Of a DNA stretch of 64,000 bases, positions 45,154-53,571 are shown in pieces. The stretch's first letter is position 1; every line of letters begins with the position of its first letter. Under the pieces are notes generated by a model. That model saw only the letters and a program-made list of their open reading frames with translations. It was not told the origin of the DNA and ran no database searches. Source of the DNA: Ceratodon purpureus (lineage: Eukaryota > Streptophyta > Bryopsida > Pseudoditrichales > Ditrichaceae); NCBI GenBank assembly GCA_014871385.1, contig CM026426.1, forward strand, positions 31,827,386 to 31,891,385, in the 5' to 3' direction. The position numbers and the translations under genes were made by a program.

Positions 45154-46722
45154 ATGTCGGTCTCTCGCGGATCCGGGAAACGCCCTGCCTACGTAGATCT
45201 TGATGCTCCTGTAGAGGATGTGATGGCAACCTCCACAGCACCGACCGTTACAGGCTCAAACCCGTCATCAAGCTCATCGGGAAAGAAGAACCGGAAGTCG
45301 GCGAGTGAGAGGGACCCGGACTACCCACCTCCTCGGTACCAGGAATTCGTTAGAGAGCTAGCATTGGAGTGGTACGGATGTCGGAAACGGGAGATGATTA
45401 CCCGTACGTACGTTGAGAAGGGGGCGACCGGAATTAAGGACTTAAAGACCCATTTGGAAGAGTATTTGTGGAAGAAGCTGGACCTTTCCGAGAGATATAA
45501 TGATTGTATTCATTACTTTCATTTCCCTAAGTGGATGGAGCAACAAATAACAACAAACACTACGAACATTGTGCATGTCTTTGAGTGTGTCAACAAGAAG
45601 CCAAAGGAGGGCTACTCGCGGGCGCTGAAGGAAGAGATAGAGAAGCTCAAATATGTCCAGGATTCGTGCGCGAGATTCTCGAATAATAAGACGAGGGCGA
45701 GGCCATGGCTTGAAGCTGGACTGAAAAGCGCAATGGAGAAGTACTTGTGGGGAGCAGTGGTTGGAGTTCCGAGAGGGGTCAAGTTGGTTCCGCTGTCAGG
45801 CACAAAGGAAGGCGGTTATGGTAAAGTCCGAAAATTACGTATTGTTGGCATGCAAACCATACCTGAGACTTGTGTCTTTGCGGGGAAGACGTCCAAGGCT
45901 CCTGACGAGACCCAGAAGCGGCACGAGACATCAATAGAAGCCATGGTTTGCAGAATTGACCATCCCGGCGTTATTAAGTTTTTTGCGGTCAATGACTGGA
46001 CGATGGAAGCCTACACGCTTTGGTGGAATGGGGATTGCCTGCAGAATTTTCTGCACAAGTTCAATTCAAATATCGGTGAGGGTACTCAGAACCGTAACAT
46101 CCACAAGCAGATCGATATGCCCATGGAAACACGTGACCGTGTTAAGGCCTTCCGCACCCATAGGGCCAAGCTAGCTTGGGCACTCATCTGTATTATGGAC
46201 CGGGTGCATAAGGGGTATTTGCAGCATAATGACATCTCCCCGGGAAATGTCTTGCTTCACTTCCCAGAGGATAAAGTGAGCGAGGTTTACATTGGAGTAT
46301 GCGACTGGGGCCTTGCAAGTCGAGTGTGTGAGACAACTCCTTCAAGGTACGGTTACCCAAGTGATGAGGCGCGTACGGAAGCCTTCAAGGAACGTGGTAG
46401 TTTTGTGGCTCCGGAGTTGTGGTACACTTATGGTAAGCGAAATTCGGAGACCTCTTATGAAACTGTAAGGAGGAGACATCTATATACGCAGGCTGCCGAT
46501 GCGTACTCGGTTGGAGTGGTAGCAAATAAGATTTGGGATAACGAGGACGACTTCGACCTTTTCAAGGATACAGCGGGGAAGGCTAGATTTGCGGTGGCGT
46601 TGAAGGAGCTCACAAATCCCGATCCCAAGAGCCGCTCCACCTTGCGTTTGGTCCACGCTACTCTAACAGCCCCTCCCTACAATTTCCAAATCCCAGAGTG
46701 TTGTTATCGCAAACATATTTAG
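45154..46722 (+). CDS. Protein-kinase-like protein of E2 (522 aa), intact
   Basis: Clean intronless ORF; the first ATG after the promoter is at 45,154 (MSVSRGSGKRPAYVDLD). A Ser-rich N-terminus and an unrecognised helical region of about 200 residues precede a complete kinase-like domain: glycine loop KEGGYGKVRKLRI (about residue 217), Lys in FAGKTSK (about 243), Glu helix HETSIEAMVCRIDHPGVIKFF, catalytic loop LQHNDISPGNVLLHF (about 355), YIGVCDWGLASRV (about 382), activation-segment end RGSFVAPELWYTY (about 418), and DAYSVGVVANKIW for subdomain IX. HRD is HND and DFG is DWG, as in the E1 paralogue. Lys, Glu, catalytic Asp, Asn and metal-binding Asp are all in place, so activity is plausible. 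Substrate unknown. It is cargo of the hAT-type element and has its own GC array and TATA box. Confidence 0.88.
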   Translation: MSVSRGSGKRPAYVDLDAPVEDVMATSTAPTVTGSNPSSSSSGKKNRKSASERDPDYPPPRYQEFVRELALEWYGCRKREMITRTYVEKGATGIKDLKTHLEEYLWKKLDLSERYNDCIHYFHFPKWMEQQITTNTTNIVHVFECVNKKPKEGYSRALKEEIEKLKYVQDSCARFSNNKTRARPWLEAGLKSAMEKYLWGAVVGVPRGVKLVPLSGTKEGGYGKVRKLRIVGMQTIPETCVFAGKTSKAPDETQKRHETSIEAMVCRIDHPGVIKFFAVNDWTMEAYTLWWNGDCLQNFLHKFNSNIGEGTQNRNIHKQIDMPMETRDRVKAFRTHRAKLAWALICIMDRVHKGYLQHNDISPGNVLLHFPEDKVSEVYIGVCDWGLASRVCETTPSRYGYPSDEARTEAFKERGSFVAPELWYTYGKRNSETSYETVRRRHLYTQAADAYSVGVVANKIWDNEDDFDLFKDTAGKARFAVALKELTNPDPKSRSTLRLVHATLTAPPYNFQIPECCYRKHI

Positions 46723-46919
46723 AAGTAGGCAAGTAGTGACAACAATGTGATATTCTCAGTTCTCCATAAGAGGGGACATTTTTTGTAAGTGGTTTACTGC
46801 CACAATTTTGCAAAACTTTTCAATAAACATTGCACTTCCCAATTGCCCTCTTCTGAAATACATGCCCTCTCTTGTCATTTATGATTTTGCCCGATGTCGC
46901 TCTTTCCCTACTAACCTGC
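46723..46919. other. 3' region of the E2 kinase gene
   Basis: Short spacer with AATAAA at about 46,822, a possible polyadenylation signal 100 bases after the stop codon. Array K begins at its right edge. Confidence 0.45.
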
Positions 46920-47225
46920 AGCGCTCGCGCCCGACCGCCGGCGCCCGATGCAGCGCACTCGCCCAAATGCACGCGCCCGATCCAGGCTCGCGCCCACATG
47001 ACCGCGCCCGATAAGTGTGCTCGCGACCGTCAACTGGATCGCGCCCGCAGCGACGCTCGCGCCCGTTCGCAGGCGCACGCGCGCGACCGGAACGACGCAC
47101 GCGCCCTCGCTCTCGCGCACTCCAGCGCGCGCCCGTGACATCGCGTTCGCGCGGACGCTCGCGCCCGTCGTCCTGCTCGCGCCCACCCGCTCGCGCCCGT
47201 AATCGCGCTCGCGCCCGCACTAATT
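46920..47225. repeat. Array K: CGCGCCCG repeats, right subterminal region of E2
   Basis: CTCGCGCCCG, ACGCGCCCG and TCGCGCCCGT units; last array of the E2 dialect, ending about 135 bases before the right end of E2. Between lies GACGGACTAACGGACTAACGGACGG-like tandem sequence (near 47,316-47,340), which mirrors CGGACGG repeats just inside the left end. Confidence 0.9.
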
Positions 47226-47369
47226 CAGCGCTAGGTAAATTCGTTTTACCCTTACAGTGAGTCAACTGGTCAACGCCCTTATGTGACGGACACGGGGGTC
47301 TGTCTTGTCACCATGACGGACTAACGGACTAACGGACGGTCGGTCCATTATGACAACCATGGCCGAGAT

Positions 47370-47525
47370 GGGGCGTGGTGGGGGGATTCGCCGATCGGAC
47401 GGCTGGGGAATGTTTTTACCCCTCCGGGGTCGCAAAATTATTACCGCGACGTAATTCTCGAGCGTCGGGGACGCCACGTCTGGGACGGGGGACGTCCGGG
47501 TCGGACGTCTATTTGAACAACCCTG
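47370..47525. repeat. Remainder of E1 array D and right end of E1
   Basis: After the E2 target duplication the E1 dialect resumes (GATCGGACGGCTGG, GACGTCCGGGTCGGACGTC) and runs to the E1 right end (ACAACCCTG). A block GGGACGGGGGACGTCC near 47,482-47,496 resembles GGGACGTGGGGATGTCC near the E1 left end (20,501-20,516). Confidence 0.7.
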
Positions 47526-47639
47526 TTCAATACCAATACATTTTAAGCGGTAATTTGCATATAAATTTGAGGAGATAAGGAGAATTAATGTATGCCTGAA
47601 CTAGTAAGAAGGAGCTGGAGCATAGTAATCGGTGCACGT

Positions 47640-47885
47640 TAAAAAATTAATCACCAAGAGAAGAGAAAACGAACTACAAATTCAATGAAAACACTGTAAT
47701 TAGTCCACGGTTATAGGGTCAATAAAATTACTAAAATTAGTATTTTTCTAGAAATATACTTGGAATGTTCGAATCTTCTAATTTTAAAATTTATTTTTAG
47801 TAAAAAAAATTCTATTTTTAGGTTCTGTCCCCCACTCTGTGCTCTCCGCTCTCCAAATCTGCGCTCTCCGCTCACGTACAAGCTA
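47640..47885 (-). mobile_element. Inverted LTR fragment related to the gypsy element at the left of the window
   Basis: On minus, this reads TGTACGTGAGCGGAGAGC ... GGAGAGCACAGAG ... GACCCTATAACCGTGG, matching the 6735-6860 segment in order and spacing. It is a solo LTR or a fragment in the opposite orientation. No pol sequence adjoins it. Confidence 0.65.
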
Positions 47886-48770
47886 CGTCCGAAAAAGGGG
47901 ATAATGTTAACCGGAGATTGTTCATCTCCCCCTTCCTTAGTTCCCAGTAGTTTTTTGTAGTTTTTCATCCCTGGCTGCGACAGTCATCTAGTCGGCTGGA
48001 TGAACTCTGTCACAGCCGACTTGGATGAACTCTGTCGTCGCCGACTGGATGATTTCTGCTAGACTCTTAAGGCAGGTTTTAGGGTTTTTGAGATCATTCC
48101 TCACTAGTGCACTCAGAGTTAGGAGAGACTGAGGAGACTTTATGAGCTACTGTACCATGATTTTGGGGCATTTTGACCCTCTTTATACAGTTTTGACTCA
48201 CTTTTCCACTTCTTTTTAGTGTTTCCAGCATTGTATGAGTGTTTCAGCTCCTAAGGTAGTTGGGTTTTTGTAGGGTTTTGATGGGTTGTGAAGGCTAGGG
48301 TTTTATAGGAATTCCTCCCTTTACCATATGCGTTGAAAGAAGGTACATTTTTATTTTTGTTTCAAACATTGTCATGTGCATTACTTCAACTGTATGTATT
48401 GGTGTTATCTGATCTCATCAGTATAATATCCCTTCTAACAAGTGCTGGTCAAACAAGAAATAGAAGGAGATAAGAAGATAAATCAAGAAGCCGCTAATGA
48501 GAGGGTAACTTCACGCCTATTTCGTGAATTTCTATGAAGGTGATGGTTTTTTTCTTTCTTTGAAAGTTACGAAAGTAAAACGAAGAAGTTATGGTCTATA
48601 TATATGAGTGGTGGCTCGTTAGCAATGGTTACAAGTCTCCACAATCAAATACAGCAGGAGTCATTTCCATGTCTCCTGTACTTAGGACACGGCTCTCATT
48701 TTCTTGAACTGCGATGATTGCAGGCAGCAGCAGAGTGTAACTTCCAAATCACAATTTCCTCATAAGTTGG
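47886..48770. other. Spacer between E1 and the CACTA element
   Basis: No gene recognised. A short imperfect tandem repeat of about 24 bases lies at 47,985-48,050 (GCCGACTTGGATGAACTCTGTC, in three variants). The rest is unique-looking AT-rich DNA. Confidence 0.4.
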
Positions 48771-50267
48771 CACTAGTAGAACTGGTGACCGGTTCCACGC
48801 GCCAGTCCACGCTGCAGTCCACCTGAGAGTGAGCATTCCACGTACATGGACTCAGTGAACGCTGCGTTTAGTTGGGCAGTCCCGGTTTGGGTTACACCTA
48901 TTTCGAAATGCCTTGGTCGACCGTGTCTCAGAGCGGGGTCTGTCAGAGCAGAGGATGATGTCGTTGCAAATTGCGGGAGTGAGGTGGTAAGCGAGTTGGC
49001 ACACCTGATGCTCGTGACCGCGTGATTTGTGAGGTTGACGACCCTGCGAGAGAACCTGATGTACAGGACGTTCGGTGCGAACCAGGGACAGGAGGTGTAC
49101 TCGCTGAAGTAAAGGGTACTACGGCAAACTGGAGATATACCCTCCCGGAGGAGGAATACCCGTCTGCACACATTCTGAATTGATAAACGGGAAGAATAAA
49201 ACTATACCTTGCGGAGGTTGATATCCGACGTTGTGTCGGGTTATTGGATGAACATGTACTTCTGTAGGATGTTGTTTTTTACGAAACGAATGACGGTTTA
49301 ATATAGAGTTTGAGAAATCGGATTGAAAATGGATATTCCTGGACATTGTTTGCCCCGTGAATTAGGGTTTGCTGTCGGAGAAGGAAACCCTTTACAGTCT
49401 GAATGGGCTATTCCAGGGCCGGGGCAGTGCATTTCCAATTGGGGTTATTGGTTGCAATCGGAACCCATTGGATTGGTTGTGCTATTTTTGGAGACACCTT
49501 GATTTGTTCGAACTAGGGTTCGGAGTTTGTCGGAAACATCACATTCAAATAGAATCGTTGAGCTCGAAATAGGCAGCCAATTCTTCCCGTTGTATTCAGG
49601 AATAAAGTGTTATTTTATTATTCAAATGCGAACTCGAAAGTTTGAGAGGGCATAGTCGGTGGATACCAGATTGCGGCACATTCACCAAATTAGTTTACCG
49701 CAAAGGATGCTGTACTACAGGTCGACCAAGACGGGTCCATTCCATGAGGGTCGATTCGAGTTGCACGTAATTAGAAGTGGGACTTCTAATTCGTGTGAAA
49801 GATGCCCTACATTCTGTAAAGAAACTAACCTACCGAAACGCCGTTCTGAAGTGGAAGTTGAAGATTCAGGGTCGCGGAACAGCATGCTCCTCTGCCCTCA
49901 AATAGCGAACAAGCAGGTGATGTGCCCACTTCACATATACCGTTGAACTTACTTGTGGAACCACCGCCTGGATGAGAGTTAGGAAGGGTTGTCGTTCTAA
50001 TTCTAGAAACATGAGTGCGGCAGATGAATCGTATACATGGTGCACCTGCACCATCTGCTGGCCGAGGTCGCACGGGGTGTAAAGCTGGTTTTTGCGAGTG
50101 GATTTCCACGAGATGCCGCTCCTGCCGTAGGCCACTGGAAGCCCTCGGATGTCTGGGTGAAGTATCCATACCAGCTTGTTGCAGGCGACGGGATGATCTG
50201 TGCGACCACGCGGGTTTATGCGGCCGATGGATGGGCGAGCCACTGGTGGGACATGGTGCAGTGGACC
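48771..50267. other. Left subterminal region of the CACTA element
   Basis: The first 70 bases hold repeated AGTCCAC motifs, expected to bind transposase. From 49,650 to 50,420 open frames overlap on both strands (plus 50,037-50,417; minus 49,866-50,243) and I cannot choose between them. The minus frame looks slightly more protein-like and would continue the minus-strand gene to its right. Confidence 0.4.
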
Positions 50268-50957
50268 TCAGGATTTCAGATACTTCTTGGTTACAACACT
50301 CTTCTTCTGCGTAGTGCACTTCTGAGATCTTGTTGCTTTCGCAAGAGGTTGTGTCATGAAATCTGGGTCATCCGAGAATGTGATGCTTGGGAACTCCAGA
50401 TCGTCTTGAGGATATAGCTTTGATGGTTCCTCTACTTTTGTCTTATCAGAGGCTGTTGGTATTTCGATGGGATTCACGCATGCAACATCACCATGTCGAA
50501 GGAGTGTTGCCTGAGCACCGGAACTGTCTAGGGTGGAGCTCGGGCTTCCAATGTGGTCATGCCGCTGGGCTGTTTCGTGATTAGCTGCAACGACGGAGGG
50601 GGTGCTGGAAATGTCGGGGAGCCGCTGTTCAGATGACGTCAAAATTGGTGACTCCTCCTCAGATAAGGGAGTTGCGGCTTTACCGTGCTCTTGGACGAAA
50701 TCCCCCGTTGATATTCGTGTAAGAAGTTGTTTCATGTCGTTCAATACTTCAATGGTGTTCTGCTGAGTACTTGTCAATCTTTGAACACTTGCCTCAATAT
50801 TGCTCTGCCATTCCTGCTCCCGGGACTCATCCACTGTGCGTACGTTATGGTGGCGTACATACTCAAGCGTTCTCTGACAACCATGGACAAGCATGACGGG
50901 AATGTGGTGAGAAGACGGATCAAGGGATGCACTGGGTTCATAAACAATTACATACAT
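50268..50957 (-). CDS. CACTA minus-strand ORF, coiled-coil (229 aa)
   Basis: Open minus-strand frame. It starts MYVIVYEPSASLDPS, but the true start may be an acceptor near 50,945 rather than this ATG. A helical segment (QEWQSNIEASVQRLTSTQQN, then IEVLNDMKQLLTRI) could form a coiled coil. The rest is Ser/Thr/Pro-rich and acidic with a Lys-rich end. No domain is recognised. With the ORF at 51,593-52,357 it may form one spliced gene, the counterpart of the second (TnpA-like) gene of CACTA elements, which is divergently oriented here. That assignment is inference from position. Confidence 0.45.
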   Translation of the reverse strand: MYVIVYEPSASLDPSSHHIPVMLVHGCQRTLEYVRHHNVRTVDESREQEWQSNIEASVQRLTSTQQNTIEVLNDMKQLLTRISTGDFVQEHGKAATPLSEEESPILTSSEQRLPDISSTPSVVAANHETAQRHDHIGSPSSTLDSSGAQATLLRHGDVACVNPIEIPTASDKTKVEEPSKLYPQDDLEFPSITFSDDPDFMTQPLAKATRSQKCTTQKKSVVTKKYLKS

Positions 50958-51592
50958 GTAGAAGAGGGGAATGTGAATACCGTGGGAAAGACTGGCGTAT
51001 CGCGTAGCTCTACACCGCCTGCTTGTGAACTCGTGGTGAAATTAGTGTCCTGCAGCGCAGTTGTTCGGTCCATGATGTCCTCCCCCAAGTCCAGGTGCGT
51101 CTAATGACAGCATATGGTAGAAATCCGGCATTGGAAGTTAAAATCATGAGAACATGGTCAACTCAGTAACGAGGCATGAAGAGGAAATGGCGTGGCATGG
51201 AAACGGGGAATGCGGGCAGACATTTGAAGAGGAACAAAACTTAATCCAGAGTATCAATTACAGGTGTCTCAATACTGTCCTGTACCTGAAGGGAGGGGAA
51301 GAGTGAACTCCTCTTTGCGTTTGTGCGTCACTGTCGAAGCGTAGGGGATGATCCGTGGGACGTATTAAGTGCTCCTCGTTTCTCTACATTGGGAAATATG
51401 ATTCAGAGGCAATAAGGAATCTGGTGCATGGTAACACTCTTATTGCAGAGAATGAAGTACGAGATTTCATTGTCATACCGGATCCGATGACCTAGAAGCG
51501 TCTCCCGCAGTGCTTGGAGAATTGGACGTCTACAGGTGTTGAGAATTGTCAGGAGGTGTTCGCTCTGGACCTGAAGACCCTCGCAATCGTTT

Positions 51593-52357
51593 CTACTGCA
51601 TGAGTGAAGATTTCTGTCGCCCTTCTTCGCTGTCCCAATCAGGCATGCAAGATTGCCAAGCAGAGTCCGGGCAATCCTCGTGTTGTAGTCCTTTGTCATA
51701 GAAATTCTGCCTCCAAACGGTCTTGTCATGTGCTATGGCATCATCCAAGTATTTTGACAAGTAATTTGGATCGAGGTCGGTGGAGGTGTAGGTGAACAAT
51801 GAGTCCAGTTCCCGCTGCACAGTCGCACACAGTAATTTCCACTCCCCTTGGTACTTGGCATATGATGGGTATGACCAATTGATTAAACGCTTGGCAATTG
51901 ACCTGCATGTTCCATGCCATTTTGTTCGAAGTCCCACTATTTTACCTTGCTCGTTCGTTGGAATGTTGTGCTTAGGTTTCCGCCCTTCTCCGTGGGATAC
52001 GACGGTCTCCTTGAAGAAGGCTGGGTCATAGCTTCGCTGGTCGCGCCTTCTTTTGTTCTGCTCGGACCTGTCAAGAGATAAGGTCCCTCTAGATACCAAA
52101 CGCCTTCTCTCAGACTGAGATGAGCTTTGAGGTTCAGATGGTGAAGATGTACGAGGATATGGTGACGCTAGAGAGGGTAACAAGGTGCTCGAAGGCCTAG
52201 AAGATGGCAATGACGGAGTAGGGCCTGCGGCGGGACTCGACATGCCTGGAGAGCGAGGACTGGGGCGAGAATACTGATTAGGTATTCCGGACCCTCTGCG
52301 CAACAGATTGCCGTAGGGGCCAGCCCCTCCACCTCCACTGCTGCCAGGTTGCGTCAT
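51593..52357 (-). CDS. CACTA minus-strand ORF resembling plant En/Spm accessory transposase (254 aa)
   Basis: First ATG at 52,357 (MTQPGSSGGGG). The N-terminal 110 residues are Ser/Pro-rich low complexity with a basic cluster (SEQNKRRRDQRSYD). Then follows a globular part: KIVGLRTKWHGTCRSIAKRL, YAKYQGEWKLLCATVQRELD, DCPDSAWQSCMPDWDSEEGR. The W..IC..V...L pattern resembles the Ptta/En/Spm plant transposase family (Transposase_24), but I cannot confirm this by eye. A GTAG donor-like site near the 3' end suggests splicing to downstream minus exons. It is divergently transcribed from the TNP2 gene. Confidence 0.5.
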   Translation of the reverse strand: MTQPGSSGGGGAGPYGNLLRRGSGIPNQYSRPSPRSPGMSSPAAGPTPSLPSSRPSSTLLPSLASPYPRTSSPSEPQSSSQSERRRLVSRGTLSLDRSEQNKRRRDQRSYDPAFFKETVVSHGEGRKPKHNIPTNEQGKIVGLRTKWHGTCRSIAKRLINWSYPSYAKYQGEWKLLCATVQRELDSLFTYTSTDLDPNYLSKYLDDAIAHDKTVWRQNFYDKGLQHEDCPDSAWQSCMPDWDSEEGRQKSSLMQ

Positions 52358-53571
52358 GGCCGTGTTGTAGCCGGGGAGGATCTGCGTGCTCACGGAGTAC
52401 TAGTGAGGTATCGATTGCATGTACATTTACTTAAAGGGGCGGCTAATGCACAATGGGGTCCGACATCGGGTGAGGGCGAGGCTTCCAAGGCAATGCACAG
52501 TAACGACATGAAACTGGAAGAAATTCACAATCCGACCTAATTCTGAAGAAGAAGCAGATGTGACCTAGTTCGGACTCACCAGTGAAGGGGGAAGTCCATC
52601 CTCCGTGTCCTGTTGCTGCCGACCTTGATTGAACATGGTCGCTCCAAAGGCTAGGAGATCTGCTATGGCGTCCTTGTACTCTCTGCGTGCATACTTTGGC
52701 GCACGGCCCTCGTCACTCCAGTAGCCTGGCTCGTAACTGGCGGATCCGGCGCTACTTCCTTGAACTCAACACGAATCCATTATGGACTACGGTTTTATGA
52801 GGTAAGATGGTGGATCTATGACACTACACTTTCACGATACAATCTGCGAGATCTAGAATCCAAAATAGACTCTGTAAAAGTGGTAGCAAACATATCCCAC
52901 GCCCTTATTCGGAGTTCAGTGAAGGAGCAGTCAGGGCATTTGTGGCTCGACCAATGGGAGGAAGGGGATGACTTCGTCGACTTCGCAGTGAGTTCTTCGA
53001 TTACTATGCTGAGCCTCGTCGTGGAATGAATGTTTACACTGTCACATATCCATGGCTCCGCCGGTGCGTGGCATGGGCTAAGATTAAGGTTTCGAGTGGG
53101 GTACAGTAATCGGCATGGGGGCCTGATCTTCGAAGGAGGTGAGGAATAGAATGTTCTTCTTAGTCATTCCATCATCGTGATTGCTCACATCTCGAGAGCA
53201 AAATAGAATGCTGTCAGAACCATCCACAGCGGAATTTACGGCAGATCCCCTAGCCACATCTTCTCATTTAGACGGAGCTCAATATCTGAGCATGAACAAC
53301 TTGATATTTTCTAGTCTCGAAGGCGGCAACTAAAGATGTCAGCGCCATCTGTAATGTATAATATCTGGCCGCATAGTCATGAGTTTCATTATTTTAGACG
53401 TTAATGTGCACCACAGTGTAACGGGCAAATGTGACTGGGTACCATGAACATCTTCTTCCTGTGACTGTGATCGCCAGAGGGATCTGAGAGTCATCGGTAT
53501 AGAGAGTGCTTTAAATTCAGCTGACGATAAGTCCATTTCGTACTTGCATCACAGGAAGTCATACGATAGCT

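Larger units (their letters stand above)
33509..47361. mobile_element. Giant hAT-type transposon E2 (13.85 kb), nested in E1
   Basis: Inverted ends are a perfect 19-bp match, CATGGTTGTCATAATGGAC (33,509-33,527 on +; 47,343-47,361 on -), and weaker similarity continues for several bases. The 8-bp direct repeat GCCGAGAT flanks the element exactly (33,501-33,508 and 47,362-47,369). Eight-base duplications are the hAT signature, and the element contains a BED/DUF659 transposase gene. The TIR resembles E1's left end (GGTTGTCA shared). The insertion splits E1 array D. Contents: array E, 134-aa coiled-coil gene, array F, RING/coiled-coil gene, arrays G and H with tandem repeats, array I, hAT transposase, array J, kinase-like gene, array K. 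Confidence 0.88.
20472..47525. mobile_element. Giant hAT-type transposon E1 (27.05 kb including nested E2)
   Basis: Left end CCGGGTTGTCACGG starts at 20,472; right end, read on minus from 47,525, is CAGGGTTGTTCA. Both are flanked by the 8-bp direct repeat TTCAATAC (20,464-20,471 and 47,526-47,533). hAT elements make 8-bp target duplications and have short TIRs often starting CAGGG, so ends and duplication agree with the hAT transposase gene inside (21,351-24,334). Without nested E2 and its extra target copy the element is about 13.2 kb. Contents from left: array A, hAT transposase, array B, AT-rich block, array C, charged-protein gene, kinase-like gene (minus), array D, E2, array D remainder. 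The TIR match is short (8 of 9), so the boundary call rests on TIR, duplication and content together. Confidence 0.75.

Noticed and set aside
33655-47225. GCGCGCCCG arrays as CRISPR arrays
   Set aside because: No fixed repeat with unique spacers of constant length; units are short, degenerate and directly abutting, in a clearly eukaryotic setting.
20472-47525. Endogenous giant virus or Maverick/Polinton as the source of the multigene block
   Set aside because: No capsid, packaging ATPase, protein-primed polymerase or protease was seen. The 8-bp duplications, short TIRs and hAT transposases fit hAT-type transposons better.
49659-50417. Confident gene call in the left part of the CACTA element
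   Set aside because: Plus and minus frames overlap over the same bases, and neither has a decisive motif or splice structure; described only as a region.
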